Source: Podocnemis expansa
Taxonomy: Eukaryota; Chordata; Testudines; Podocnemididae
Direction of reading: 5' to 3'
Length of the DNA stretch: 64,000 bases
Assembly: GCA_007922195.1 (NCBI GenBank)
Contig: ML682231.1
Coordinates: 353,948-417,947 of the forward strand
The translations under genes and the position numbers were made by a program. The notes beneath the pieces were generated by a model. The model was given only the letters and a program-made list of their open reading frames with translations. It was not told where the DNA came from and ran no database searches. Below are positions 11,966 through 24,690 of the stretch, in pieces (the stretch's first letter is position 1; the number at the start of each line of letters is the position of its first letter).

Positions 11966-12544
11966 ATCTTAAACTGAAAGTATCTGTCCTCAACCTAAGG
12001 GTCTTATTAGACTTTTCACTGTTCCAAGATCCACAGCATACTACACATTTGAAATAGTTTTCCTAATAAACTTTTTAAAGTTTGCCATATTATTCTGTTC
12101 TTTCTGTTATTAGTTAAAAGGCCAACAGGTGCTGATTACACCCGAAATACCAATATAAACATGTACATACTTACATTCTAGATGCTAGTAACAATGAATT
12201 TAAAAGAACTGGCCAAAATCCACAACAGGATCAGGGTTGGAAGATATCTCCCCATCATGGCATGCTGAACATAACCAATCATTTACTACTGCACCTGGTA
12301 TCTACTTAACTTTGTTTTCTCTATTCTAATTACTTCAGCCCAAACCCTCCAATAAGATAAGACTGGCACTTAAAGGATCACTATAAATTTAATAGAAGCA
12401 ATTCTCTTCTCATGATTTTCTTTTTTGAAGTATGCTTCGGATCTGTTGCTCATGCTAATATCCAAAGTCAATTAAAAAAACAACAACAACAACATAGGTT
12501 ACTCAAGTCCCACTCAAACCGATATTTCTATACATCCATTGTTA

Positions 12545-12650
12545 GAAAAAACAAACAGAGTTCTGTGGCACTGTTAAAGGCTAACAAATTTATTTATCAA
12601 GGGAGCTTTCATGGGAGAAAATCTCACAATTCACCTCTGACAAGGAGGAT
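12545..12650 (-). repeat. Penelope 3'-tail fragment, minus orientation
   Basis: AAACAAACAGAGTTCTGTGG, then GGCTAACAAATTTATTTATC, then CATGGGAGAAAATCTCAC, the reverse complement of the tail. Position 12478-12495 just before carries a short CAA repeat. Confidence 0.7.
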
Positions 12651-12659
12651 TATGAAAAT

Positions 12660-15600
12660 CTAAAAGTAAGGCTGATGGGACTGATTAAGTGGGATCTCTT
12701 GATTATCCTTCTAAGACATTGAAAAGGGACTGGCTTCTCCATTTCTCCACTCCTCTGAAGCCTGACTGATACATACAAATTGGACATGGTGGAATCACAG
12801 ACTCAGTATCTGATTCTGCTGCTGCTTGCATGAATAACACTGGAGGAAGGAATTTTCTTCATCCATGGTACCCACATGCATTCAAAACCTTTCACAGTTC
12901 ATTCATCACTAGTATGAGCTAAGTCTCCCAGCTCTTGAAGGATAAATTTGTTTTGCAGTTTAAAAATCTGTTTGTTTTTTTGTTTCCAAAAAAGCACATC
13001 CCCACCACCAACAACTCATGGTAAGGCAAAGTTCAAAAAATTACATTTTACTCCATACTGCATTAGGGTTTTTTGTTATGCCATGGGTTTGTGTTTTCAA
13101 TTTTTACATTCACCCTCTTCCCCAATGCTCCTGTCCTATTCCTGAGCTGAGTGATAGAGTAATAGAAATTTTTACCAAGAGGGGGAAAAATCCTACTGAT
13201 TTCTTCTCTGAGGCTGAAAGTTGTGTGACTGAAAGCTATCTTGCATGCAATCTTATTAGAACTCAAATGATGCATTATGCATGTAAAAAAATGTGAATGA
13301 GATTTCCATGGTTTTTCTTGTTCCCAACAAAATGTTTCTACAGCTATATTCTGTCACTATTTGAACACATTTTATTTATAGATAAAAGTTCACTGTTAAA
13401 AGATGCAACTTCCTTGAAAACATGGCTTCAGAAATATTAGATAGATTATATTTGAAAGGAAAATCACCCATCACTGATTTGATACTATGGAAATAATCAA
13501 AATCAAAGTCATAATCCAAAATTAGCCTCACTTGCTAGTCTGCAGTGCAGCATAGCTATATTGGGTTTAGCCCCATCTTTAGGTCATGAAATAAGGAGAC
13601 TTTTTGTTTTGCTACCCAGTTACTATGAACATAGTACCCACTACTTTGTAAGCGGCATAGGTGACAAGAGCAGGAAAACAAAACAAAAGAAAACAAAAAA
13701 CAGATTTTCCAAACCAAACATTTCCTGTTCAATGTGTTTTTCACTGGTTAAAAGAAAGAAACATTTCCTGAACCTTTATAGGTGTTTTTAGTACTCTGTG
13801 AACAGGCACTCTTTCTCTAGAAGGATTTTCTGATATGTTACATCAATGCATTTTATATTGGTACACAAATGTCAGATGCTGTAGACCTGAACTGCCAAAG
13901 GGTAATCAAATAAATTGCAACAGTCAATGATATTTGTTTAAGGCTCTATTATCCACAAAGCTCACAATCAGCAAGCTTCTTACCAGCACACTAAACCTCA
14001 GCAATACTCCTCTGCCCCCACCCAAAGGAAACTCATGAAAAATAATATAGTGGATAGAACAGAAGCATCTGATGTACTTTTGACACTGAAGAAGTTAATA
14101 ATTATTTTTAATGATGATGAGCATCAACAAGCATTGGTTTTATTGTTCTCCAGTCAAATTTTAAAACTCTAACCCCACAAGATCAGTTTTATGTCATAGT
14201 ACCCTACTTAAAAGCAATATCATAAATGACAGACAAAGCTGTGCATATGGAAGTACCTTGTAACCAGCCTACACTTGTATTAATGGTTGCAATTATGCTG
14301 ATAAATAGAAAATGGTGCTTTAATTAGACAAAATTGTGAGTCACTCTGAATGAACAAGTTCAATTTTCCTGAAAGGTGAATAATAACTCTATCTTTACAT
14401 TGTTATTAAGACCATCACTGTATATTGATTCATTATTGTTCATTAATGTGTTTGTCAGATTCTGGCATTGCTTTCGTCCATTTTATACCCAGATTGCTAT
14501 GTTCTCGCATTTACTCAAGAAACTTTTTTTCCCGCCTTAGATCTAATGGCAATCACCAGTTCTGCTTCACCTGTAAACCAGCCATTAGTTGTTTCAGAGT
14601 AAATTTAAAAAAAAAAAAATCAATATTAATGATCAAATTCTAGTAATTCCACAAAGAAATGATGCCAGAATTCTTTTAGTAATGCATTTTGATTTTCAAT
14701 ATATTGACTCAGAAGTTTCTAGCACATTAGCATTAACAATATACATCTAATTTTATTGTTTTATAATCTTCTTAAAAGAACATACTTTGCACCAAGACTT
14801 ATTCTAAATTACACTGCTATACTGGAGTAATTGAGGAAAAATTGATCTATAACCCGCAGAATTATGTGGTAAATTGCATTTATTTTATATCTTTAATTGC
14901 TTCACCTTCAGTTTGCTGCCCCAACACAACAATATTCCAAATCTCTGAGAACCTTCAAACAGCTGCTTTATTATGGGCTGGATAGGTAGCATTGCCTTTT
15001 ATTAGAGTTGCCTGACTTTTAGAAACAGCTTAACAAATATTTCCTTCTCCCCATCAAAATGTAGAACTCTCCCAAAGCATACTCATTTACAACTGGATGA
15101 AACAGAGAATGAGCAAAACTCAGTCTGTATCTGTGTATCAGTCAGTATCTCTTAGAGTTTAAGGCCTAATATGTTAAGATTGCATTAGGGCTAGAGAAGA
15201 GAGTTTTTATCACAGCAAAGGGAAGATTCACAGCTCCTAGCTCTGATAAGACCTGAAATATCAGATCATATACATTGTTACATATTAAAAAAAAAAGGCC
15301 ATTCTAACAATTTTAGGGGTTTTTAGAATGTGTTGTATGCTTTTCTATCCCTCCAAAGCCTTCACAGTTGGACTCATGGTAACTACGCCTATGATCTATG
15401 CTACAAGTTAGAGGTGTTTGGTTAAATATATTCACTCTATACACTATTGTAATTATCTTTGTCCAAAGTATGTCTTGTATGCTATCAAATACAAATTTAA
15501 TTTGCTGGTGAGTACTGTCCTGATAAAATTTGTGGCAATATGACATGTGAGTTTATAGGATTTCCCTGTATGGTTTAAAAATATGTGTTCAGATTCATAT

Positions 15601-15890
15601 AGCACCAAACTGGTCAAACACAAATGTCCTGGGAGTTTACGTTTGCTTTAATTTGCATTTAAGCAATTAAGTGAAGTTACCAAGCAGAAGGAAAAACAAA
15701 GGAAGTTCAAACAGGTGAAAAAAAGCAGAAGTGTAGACCATTCCACACTGATTCTTTACTTCCTGGTTCTCAGCTGTAAATGTTTTTCAAGAGGAGGAGT
15801 GAAACTACTAAAAGGGGGGAGAAGACATGAAGGAAACCCTCACTCTCTCCCTGTCCCTCTCATTGGCCATACATGAAAAGACAAAAACCA
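12660..15890. other. Intronic stretch without recognised feature
   Basis: AT-rich sequence inside the large intron between the exons at 19436 and 7937. No repeat with definable ends and no coding block was recognised. Confidence 0.4.
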
Positions 15891-15899
15891 TTAGAAATT

Positions 15900-16420
15900 T
15901 AGGGAAGGCTCCTGACCTGAAAGTTTGGGTAGTAATCTGCTGGAACATGTGATAAAAAGGTTTGTTTTGCCACTAAGGTATTTTCTTAAGTAGATATTAA
16001 TGAGCATTTTATCTTTATTTTTCTTGTAACCAATTTTTTTTACTTTTATGTCTCATTACTTATACTCACTTTAAATCTTTCTCCTAATAGTTAATAAACT
16101 TGGTTTATGTTTGTATTTAATCTGGTGTATTGAAACTGAAGGTGTCTATGATTATTTAAGGCAATAAGGTAATTATTTAAGGTAATAAAATGGCATAATA
16201 GTCCATTAAAAGGATAATAGACAATATATTTCTACTTCCCAAGGGAGAGCTGGACAGTAGCAGACACTTTTCTGGGTGCTGAAAAGAGAAAGGTGTGTGT
16301 GTGTTTGAGTCACTCTGCAATGTAACTAAAGCTGGTGAGAGCTAGGGGTGGGTGACCCAGGAGACTGCCTGAGGTGCTGAACTTAGTGGATGCTGGAATC
16401 ACATGCTGCTGTTTCTGTTG
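15900..16420 (+). repeat. LTR-like repeat, copy 2
   Basis: T-rich block with TAGTTAATAAACTTGG, followed by a GC-richer part with GAGCTGGACAGTAGC. The layout is like that at 6330-6840 and 31640-32350. It is more divergent than those two, and its boundaries are uncertain. Confidence 0.35.
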
Positions 16421-17198
16421 CTGGAATCTAAAAGGAAAATAGAATGTTTTAAGTAAAATATTTCATGTATTCCATATGTGGATTCAATTTTACCAACTTC
16501 CTAGAAAGAGCTGGGACCTCTGTAAAATCTCGGAGAATCTTTCACACTTTCTGAGAACTACCTTTTCATCTAATCTCCTAGAATGTTGTAGCCATGCTCT
16601 TTTGGGTGTATGGGGGGGGGGGGGTCATTGCTAGTCAATGTGCTATAAGAACCAACTGAAGTGAAGTGAGAACCCAACTGTTTAACACTGGTTCACCAAA
16701 TGTTGGTGCACAGTTCAGTATATCTTCAATATAGATCTTGTAGGACAGGGGCAAAGCATGCATGCAGTTCATGCATAAAAGTTGTGAAACGGGCTACAGA
16801 TGCAATGAAAATAAGTTATTCAAAAGGTTAAAAAAAGGGATTGGGATTGGGGCACCAGAGATGCTGCTTCTCTCGGACACCAGTTAGTCTAGCGCTGGCC
16901 CTGGTAAGAGTCAGAGTATAGCTGGCAGACTGCAAGCTGCACACTAGCACTCATGATGTGATGCCCTGCATGTTGGAAGGCTATTTCAAGCAGCCCAGCT
17001 GGGAGCTATTACAGAAAGGCATGATAAGGCACTCAAGATTGCAGGGAAATGGTGACACAGCCCCTTACTAATCTGGATTGTATGTGGCATGCCACAGAAT
17101 ACGATTCCCCTGCTTGTATAAATATACAGGTATACACATTACTAGCAGCAGCAGCTGAAGCCTGGTTGAGCCATGCCAAATACAAACCCTCCTGCCGC

Positions 17199-17214
17199 GG
17201 GGGGGGGGGGGGGG
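17199..17214. repeat. Poly-G run
   Basis: An uninterrupted run of 16 G. Confidence 0.9.
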
Positions 17215-17391
17215 AAACGTTTCGCACACTTCAACTGTGACTCTGTGGCTGCTACCTCTAGGACCATAACTACACTGATATTTATATCTGAGTTAGCTCA
17301 GTGAGGGCTAGTACCGGTATATGCACATGAAGAAGAAAGTCACTGCCGTACTTCATAGTGCAGACATTGTCTAAGACAGCATGGGCCTAAT

Positions 17392-17906
17392 CAGGGCCAG
17401 ATCAGTGCAGAGGCTATAGGGGCTGAAGCCCTGGGCCCTGGCCTAAACAGGAGCCCTAGCCTCCAGTCCCTATGGTCCCTGTGTGATCTGCCCCCCACAC
17501 CTGGCACCCCCACTGCCAGGGCCTTGGGCTTACTACGTTGGCTTGCCAGCACTGGCATGGCCAGGGCCCTGAGAAAAGAAGCCAGGCTAGACAACACTCT
17601 TGTCCTGCCTCTTTAAGTGCCATAGCACTCTTGTTCTCCACTTGGACCGACTAGTCTACCCCCAGGGCCTGGGTGAACCAGTAGGTGGTTGCTACACTTT
17701 GGGGGCTAGGGCTGGTTGGGATGCAGCAGCTGGTTTGGCCTCTGGCATGGTATTCCAGGGGAAAGACCAGAAATACTGAGGTTGGCAGAGAGCAGCCTCT
17801 ATCCCCAAGGCCCACTCAGTGCCAGACTGCTGGCTGATTGCCATGCTAGGGGGCTGAGGCACAGTGGTAGGGAACCAGGGATCCCGGGCCCCTTAATCCA
17901 GCTCTG
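17392..17906. mobile_element. hAT-type MITE (CAGGGCCAGAT ends)
   Basis: It begins CAGGGCCAGATCAGTGCAG and ends CTTAATCCAGCTCTG. It is flanked by GGCCTAAT (17384-17391) and GGCCTGAT (17907-17914), an 8-bp duplication with one mismatch. The 515-bp interior is GC-rich and non-coding. It is the same family as 28746-29440, with which it shares GGCTATAGGGGCTG near the start. Confidence 0.85.
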
Positions 17907-17999
17907 GGCCTGATTCATCTCTTTGCCAGAGATGAGCTGGCCCAAGAGGCTCAGGGAGAAGGGAAGAGCTAAATATGGGTCTGTGCCACCTTGTATCAA

Positions 18000-18611
18000 C
18001 CTCAGAATGAATGGACCAGGGACTACTTCAGCTTCTGGCACCTGAGGTTGCTCTAACTTGAGACCACTTACATGTGACTTTAAGGATCTGATCCTGTAGG
18101 AGCATCACAGGAGAGGCAATCTTCTGCTTTGGAATGCCCTAAGAACATCCCTGGCACTGGCACAGAGCTGTGCATGGAACTCTACTCTAGCCAGGAAAGC
18201 CCTTTATATTGGGGAATTCCTTGTTGCCCAGCTATGGTGGCTTTAAAGCATTTTTATGACATCAAAACCTATAAGAAAATGATACAAAGCAACTGTGATT
18301 TTGGCTCAATGGAGCCACAAATGGATGGAATTTAAAGCAAAGATAACTAATGTTTTTAAAATGGTATGTCTGCTAAATGCATGACCTATGTACAGCAAGT
18401 CTGACTGTGTGGCACTTGCTAAAGGGGAGCTACATAACTCAACCATGGTTTACCACTTGTGAATAATGCCAAACCAGCATATATTTGATTTATATCAGAA
18501 AGCCAATATTTATCAATCTTTGTGGGACATTCTCAATCTTAGTTAAAACATAAACATATTACAGTCTAACTGAACCTCCTGTTTTACTTTTCTGTCTTAA
18601 TTCTGCTGACT

Positions 18612-18679
<68 letters not shown>

Positions 18680-19430
18680 TTAATTTCAGAATGGTTCCAT
18701 AAATGCATTTTAATAGGCATTCATGTTTTCCAAGAAACCAAGTCAGATGGCAATTTGAGTTTAGCAGATGATTACAACAGATACATTAAAAATACTCTGA
18801 AGGTTTCATTCAAAGGGAAGTAAAGTTTAAACAATTATTTGAAGACTTTTGAGCTGAATTTTGTTTTTAAAGAGCTGCCTAAGGTTATGAGAGGAATGAT
18901 AAGTGAGGTATGCACAAACCAAATGCCAATCAGACCACCACTTGCTAAATATCAGACCAGAACTGATGCTATGCGCCTATTTTTTTAAAAAAAAGAATTA
19001 GTAGTAACAAACACCACTATAGATGATATGCAGATTAACAGAAAGAAACTATGTGAAGAAATATCATGCCTACTAACATAAAGCAGTGTCACACTAGAGC
19101 TGGGTAACTCTGGACCCACCTTAGAGCAGTTATAGTAATTAGGATGCCACGCAGTTCATTATCTATACAAAAATAATAGACACTAACTGTTGCAGAAATA
19201 ATCACGTCTCTTTGGTCTACAATTTATTTGCATACAAGAAAAAAAATGTACATATTTTCATCAATCAGTGAAGGATTTGGAACACTCCATGATCAATAAC
19301 ACCACTAACCATAAGAAGAATTCTATAATGAAATGCTTTTATGATGGCTCCACAGCACCTTTTATAAATTAGATTTTTAATAGGGCATCAGCATGTAAGA
19401 TTACCAGTGGGATTAGTTAGCATATGAGCT
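18000..19430. other. Intronic stretch with a CTTT microsatellite only
   Basis: Apart from the tetranucleotide tract at 18611-18680, nothing was recognised between the MITE at 17906 and the exon at 19436. Confidence 0.4.
18611..18680. repeat. (CTTT)n microsatellite
   Basis: About 17 uninterrupted CTTT units, read as AAAG in the MYO16 transcript. Confidence 0.97.
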
Positions 19431-19435
19431 CCTAC

Positions 19436-19577
19436 CTGCTGGTCTCATATTGATTCTGGAGGTAGTAGTTGATTGTGTTCACTAAAAAACTAAATAAACG
19501 ACTATATAATGACTTTGCCAAAAGATCTCGGTAAAATTCTGCAATCTCTATAGTGTGTCTTCTCATGATCATATCTC
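19436..19577 (-). CDS. MYO16: MYO16 motor-domain exon
   Basis: This 142-base exon runs from an acceptor ending TTTCTTAG to the donor GTAGGAG. It completes the split Gly codon left by the exon at 20165-20236, then encodes 46 codons including [19 protein letters not shown] and [17 protein letters not shown], and ends two bases into a codon. The [12 protein letters not shown] text is the long helix just before switch II that is conserved in myosin heads (usually AK.LY..LF..LV..IN). The exact wording matches what I know of myosin XVI rather than other classes. The frame joins cleanly to 7865-7937. Confidence 0.93.
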
Positions 19578-20164
19578 CTAAGAAAGTAAACACAAAGAGG
19601 AGGAGAAATGTGATTATAAAGTGCATTTTAAAATACTTTCCATTTAGTGACAGTAATCTATCTCTCCAGGGTCTTCACTTCTCCCTTTCCCTATGTCCCT
19701 GTTGTACATCAGTTATGCAGGAAGATCTAATTAGTCAAAGGCTTCCACTACCATGCTTGGAATAGGCTCAGGTCAGGAATGAAAAGAAACAAAAATAATT
19801 TGTGCAGCATACAGGCTCATTTCTTGCTCCAGGTGACTGATCAGAATGGCATTTCTTAAGGCCACTCTTACGGACATTAGTTCTTCGCATTAGGACCTGG
19901 TTCTGTCACCTTGCTACACTTTTGCAAGGTTCACTGATATCTGTCTATCAGAATGAGACTGATCTGCTACTGAGCAACATGTTACAAAAGCTTCCTGAAA
20001 TTCCATGGCCCAGTTTGAGCTCTTCCAAGATATCCCTGAGTCTCTCTGCAGGTTCATTAAAAAATGAGGAACAAACCATTAGCTATTTTAACTCTGGAAG
20101 GCATCAGAAAGATCTGAAAGTTACCAAGTTTGACTTAGTAGAATGTGGATTTTGAAGACAGTAC

Positions 20165-20236
20165 CTTTGAAATACTGGACATCAGTTGTTAAGGCTGCAG
20201 CAAGTTCATCTGGTGATACCTGTAACATTCCTGCCA
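20165..20236 (-). CDS. MYO16: MYO16 motor-domain exon (72 bases)
   Basis: It follows an acceptor ending CTTTTATAG and ends at a GTACTG donor, which is weaker than GTAAGT. It completes a Val codon and encodes [17 protein letters not shown] followed by DVQYFK, then one base of a Gly codon. In myosins this is the region after the HLGNI-like segment, where the family reads roughly L.V....L..AL. It is too short for an ordinary reading-frame search and was found by reading between the two neighbouring exons. Its phases on both sides fit exactly. Confidence 0.92.
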
Positions 20237-20687
20237 CTATAAAAGGAAAGAGTTGTTTTGAACAGAGATGTACATTTATATTTCAATATAAAAACAGATT
20301 TTTATTTTAATGTTACTTTTTTAAACAGTGAAAAAAATCCACACATTAATGCAGAGAGAGCTGTCATAGCAGTAATCAAAATTAATGAACATGTAAAATC
20401 AGCTTACTGTAATCAGGACTTTGTAAAGTTTTAATGTTATCTGTATATTAAATTTCAGCTTTTTTTCTTTCTTATAGATTACACAGAACTTTCCCTAGGG
20501 CTTGGCAGGATCTCTTTAGCATTAGAGTATGGTATGCTACTCATTAGCAATCTGTATTCATAAACCACTTTGAGGAGATTTGTAAGTGACCAACAGGGCA
20601 ACTTCAAAGCAAAAGAAGCTTTTAAGGCAAGGATTTCTGACTATAAGGAATTCTATTCAATGCAAATTGCTTAGCTGTTGCAACGGA

Positions 20688-20690
<3 letters not shown>

Positions 20691-20718
<28 letters not shown>
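20691..20718. repeat. (GT)n microsatellite
   Basis: 14 GT units in the 769-bp intron between two MYO16 exons. Confidence 0.95.
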
Positions 20719-20722
<4 letters not shown>

Positions 20723-21005
20723 GACCACACAAAGTACATTATACAATTTCTTTAGGCAAATGGCACTATTAAGTATGACATTGAATTTTATAATTTCTGC
20801 AATAGCATTTTACCTAGTCCCATAAAACTCTATCGTTTACAAAGCATCAGAGTCAGGGTATTGTATTTCTCCAGTAATTTATGAATCTTCAGAATGCAGA
20901 TCTCTGTTTGCCTGGAACAGTGTTTCCATCTATTGGTGAATCAGTGAAATCACCTTATTATAAAAGACAAAAGTAGGCAATACTAGAAGGTCGTGTTCTA
21001 CTGAC

Positions 21006-21123
21006 CTTGTTCTAGTAGCTGAAGGTCTGACACAAATGCTGTCTCAGCGTCTGTCAAAGCAGTAAACCGAATGTCTCCAAGATGCAGAATTGCTGAGAGA
21101 ATTACAAACAGGTTCTCCACCTC
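21006..21123 (-). CDS. MYO16: MYO16 motor-domain exon with the HLGDI segment
   Basis: This 118-base exon follows the acceptor CATGCAG and ends at a GTCAGT donor. It encodes 39 codons beginning [18 protein letters not shown], then [19 protein letters not shown], plus one base. ILHLGDI corresponds to the HLGNI segment found in nearly all myosin heads, and the acidic, Thr-rich text after it is characteristic of myosin XVI. It joins in phase 0 to the exon at 27482-27593 across 6.4 kb and in phase 1 to the exon at 20165-20236. Confidence 0.95.
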
Positions 21124-21970
21124 CTGCATGTTTTTATACACAAATATAAAGAACTGTTTGGCTAGGCATACAGACGAAAGAAGATGCTTTATACAACATG
21201 CCTGTGCTATAAATATACAGCAGTGCCATTTCTTAAAGTAAAAACTATTCATACATTATTTGAAGATTTAGGGTTGAAAAATCATAATGTAGCCAAAAAG
21301 GTATATTGAAAAATAAGAACTGTCTAATACTTTTACTTTTGCATTTATGTAAATCACATTAACTGATATAGAAAATTATTTAGAATATCATGAAGAAATA
21401 ATAAAATATCTTCAATGGAAGCAATGTGTGTGCAAGAAATAAGCATTTCTTGCCTATTGAGAATTTTTACAGTGATTATATCTACATCCGTGAATAGCAC
21501 TTTTTTCTTTTAGTCAATCAAATTCACAATCAATCAATCTCACCTTAAATTATACCATATTTTAAAGTGAAAAGTAGAGTGGATTTTTAGTTTTTCAAAT
21601 CTGTTTTGCCATCCTGTTTCCAGATGCTCATAATTTTGGAAAATAATCTGATTTTGGTCACAACTTTCCAGATACAGTTTCTAGGATTATTTTTTAAAAA
21701 TGTTTTTTAAATTTAAGCAAATGATGGCCCCAAAAACCAAACTGGGGATAAAAAGACAGAACTACTCTTTGAAGAATCAGGGCCAAAACATGCACTCTAA
21801 TGTGTTAAGTATTTCTGCAGCAGAGATCAAATTAGCTTTGCAAAGTACTAACAGAAATACAGCAATCTGTGCAATGTATTCTAGGATTGCACAATAGGAT
21901 AAATACGAACCCTTTTTATGTCAATGGCAATTTTGCTACTGACTTCTGTAGGACTAGGATTTGGCTCATA

Positions 21971-22216
21971 GGGTATGTCCACACACACTGTTTAAATCAA
22001 AATAATGCAGGTTATTTTGATTTAAAAAATGGTAGGTCCACAATACGTTTCCTTATTTTGAAATGAAGAGCTCCATGGGCATGCTATTTCGATTTCAGTT
22101 TTTAGTGGGGACCTGTTAACTTGATCTAACTTAAAATCAATTTAATGATTTTTATATCAATTTTATTAAATCAGTATAAGTTAAATTAAGTTAACTGTGT
22201 AAGTGTGGACATAGCC
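21971..22216. mobile_element. MITE with GGGTATGTCCACAC ends
   Basis: The ends are GGGTATGTCCACACAC and the inverse of GGCTATGTCCACACTTAC. The 246-bp AT-rich interior has TTTTGATTT-type palindromes. It belongs to the same broad end family as 9031-9300. The target duplication is not clear. Confidence 0.7.
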
Positions 22217-22478
22217 ATAAAGAATAAAGAAAAGTGCGATTAACTACACTCCACATAAGTGCTAAATATTAGAAGTGACCACACAAAAATTTCCACATGA
22301 AAAAAATTTCTTCCCATTGAAAGTCAGAGCAGGTGTCAAATTTACAGTCTATGTTGGGATTTAGTTACTATTGTAACTGAACTAAGGAGCTGTAACCAAG
22401 ACATAATACTGCAACACAAGATCCTTGGTCTAGGTCAGTTTTCCACTGATGTTCAATGGAACATGGGTGCTCTGTGAA

Positions 22479-23187
22479 CAGGGCTGGCCGGGGGTGGGGG
22501 GCGGACAAGAGGGGTGATTGCCCCAGGCCCTGCAGTTCAATGGGCCCAGTGCTGTCCTACTGTGGGGCCTGAACTGCTGCCCCCCCATGGCCGGCTGTTC
22601 CCCATCCAGGGGATTGGGTGAGCCAGACAAAAGCAGCGGCTAGGTTCAGCACTCCTGCTCCAACCCTGTCCCCCACGCGACACACATTGACTTTGGCTCT
22701 ATGCCAGAGGCAGCAGAGAGGAGGCAGCAGACAGTGCAGGGCACGTAACTGCTGCTCCTCTGGTCAGCTGTTCCTCATGTGGGGGACGGGGAAAGGTGGC
22801 GAAAAGCAGAGGCAGGGTTCAGCCCTTCTGCTCCACCCCGACTCCACACATGTGCTGCCTTCCACTCTGTGCCGGAGGCAGTGGGGAGGCAACAGGAGGC
22901 AGTGTATGGCCTGTACTTCTGTCCCCCTAGCTGTGCTACCTCCTGCCCCTTCCCTGGAGCTGAAAGCAGCGTGTGTGGAGGGGGCAATGGGACCGGGAAT
23001 GCTGAACCTGGCCATCGCGTCCCCCAGATGGGGAACAGCCAGTGCAAAGGCGAAGGGGCCTGCCCCTTCCCTGGGCCTGTTGGCCTGTCTCCCCCCCCCC
23101 CCCCAGTGCTGGGGGTGCGGGGCTGAGTGGGGCTCCACAGAGGGTGATTCGCCCAGGCCCCACACCCCCTCCCAAGGGACAGCCCTG
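22479..23187. mobile_element. hAT-type MITE (CAGGGCTGGC ends), 709 bp
   Basis: It begins CAGGGCTGGCCGGGGG and ends GGGACAGCCCTG. It is flanked by TCTGTGAA (22471-22478) and TCTGTAAA (23188-23195), an 8-bp duplication with one mismatch. The interior is GC-rich with a 12-13-base C run near 23092. It produces several overlapping open frames on both strands, none with a recognisable domain. Confidence 0.85.
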
Positions 23188-23678
23188 TCTGTAAACACAG
23201 TGAAGGTGTTCAGTGACCAACAATAAACCTTTCCTGTTGCTGGTAGGGGGGCAGGAAGAGGGAGGCTGAGCAAGGACAGAAGGAGCAATGCTGCAATCCA
23301 AGATGTGTCTGGGAGACTTGATGTGCTCCAGTGCAGCAAGGTTTTCAGGTTCATGTTGGCATCCACCAGTACCTTGCTTCTTTGCTGTAGCTGATGCATT
23401 TTAAAATTTCCTGCCACTGTTACTGCCAGCAACAAAATCACTTAGACCTAACATCCACAGCAAGACTTTCTTTGATGAACGTAACCCTAAGAATAGATGA
23501 ACTTTGTTTGACTATGCAGGCCCAAAATTCCCTTAGAACTTGAGTAATATCACTTCAGTTTTAAGTTGGGTGCATCATCATTATGTTGGTTTTCCCCAGT
23601 TCACTAAAGGACAGTTATCATGAGATCCCTCCCTTATGTCAAATTCATGGCAGTTAGAGGTTTAGGGACACCCAGAGC

Positions 23679-23857
23679 CAGAGCCGTAACTACGGCAGGG
23701 CCAATGGGGCAAAGCCACGGGAGGCATGGAGTCGCTCAATAGAGCCGCTCTTTTAAAGGATGGCTTTCACGGAGCCGGCTCCAAGCACCACTAATGGCAA
23801 GGGGCATGTTCTGATCACAACATGCCCTGGGCAGCAAAAAACAGATTTATGGCTCTG
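23679..23857. mobile_element. hAT-type MITE (CAGAGCCGTAAC ends), 179 bp
   Basis: The ends are CAGAGCCGTAACTACGG and the inverse of CAGAGCCATAAATC. The flanking octamers are identical: CCCAGAGC at 23671-23678 and 23858-23865. It sits at the edge of a CR1 fragment. Confidence 0.88.
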
Positions 23858-23865
23858 CCCAGAGC

Positions 23866-24690
23866 ATAAAACTGCATCCCTGATCATTGTGGCTAATAGT
23901 CATTCATGGACCTATTCTCCAGTAACTTCTCGAATTCTTTTTTTAATCCAGTCATATTTCTGGTCTTCACAAGAACCCCAGGGAACAAGTTCCACGTGTT
24001 GATGGCCCAGTGTGAAGAAATATTTCCTTATGTTTGTTTTAAACCTGCTACCTATTAATTTCATCAAGTGATTGCTGGTTGTTTTGTTATGCGAATAGGG
24101 TAAATAACTCTTCTCTATTCACTTTTTCCATACTACTCATAATTTTATATACTGTACCTTATACCCCCCATTAGTCAGATTTGTTCATTTTAGAACAGAG
24201 GTAAATCTTTTTAATCTCTTCTTCTGTGGAAGCTTTTCTATACCTTTAATCTTCTTTGTTGTTCTTTTCTGAACCGTGAAGTGTGTGTGTATGTGCTCTC
24301 ACACATGCAATTCTGATCTTCTTTTCTCATATACATTTGAGAAAAGATGATCAGAACTGCTTGTAGTATTGCAGGTGTGAGAGTACCACACATGTAGCTA
24401 GTAATACTATGAAATTTTCTATTCTTTCTTTCTCTTTCTTTCTTTCTTAATGGTTACTAACTTTCATTTAGATTTTTGACTACTGCTGCATATTGAGCAG
24501 TTGTTTTGAATCTATCCATGATAACTCCAAGATCTCTTTTTCGAGTGATAACAGCTAATTTAGACTTCAACATTTTGTTTGTATAGTTAGGATTATGTTT
24601 TCCAATGAGTATTACTTTACATTCATCAAAATTGAATTTCATTGGCCATTTTCGTTATCCAGCACTCAGTTAAATGAGATTCTAAGGAAG
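23866..24690 (-). mobile_element. CR1 LINE fragment, 3' part
   Basis: On the minus strand the text near 24180-24290 reads as the thumb/C-terminal part of a CR1 reverse transcriptase (VQKRTTKKIKGIEKL then KRLKRF), followed by degenerate 3' sequence. A further CR1-type segment with the ISYN-like KVILIGKHNPNYTNK text is at 24457-24642. It is broken by many stops. A short CTTT tract sits at about 24426-24450. Confidence 0.65.

Noticed and set aside
22618..23441. Long overlapping open frames on both strands (up to 225 codons)
   Set aside because: They lie largely in a GC-rich hAT MITE with defined ends and an 8-bp duplication; frames on both strands stay open at once and show no domain.
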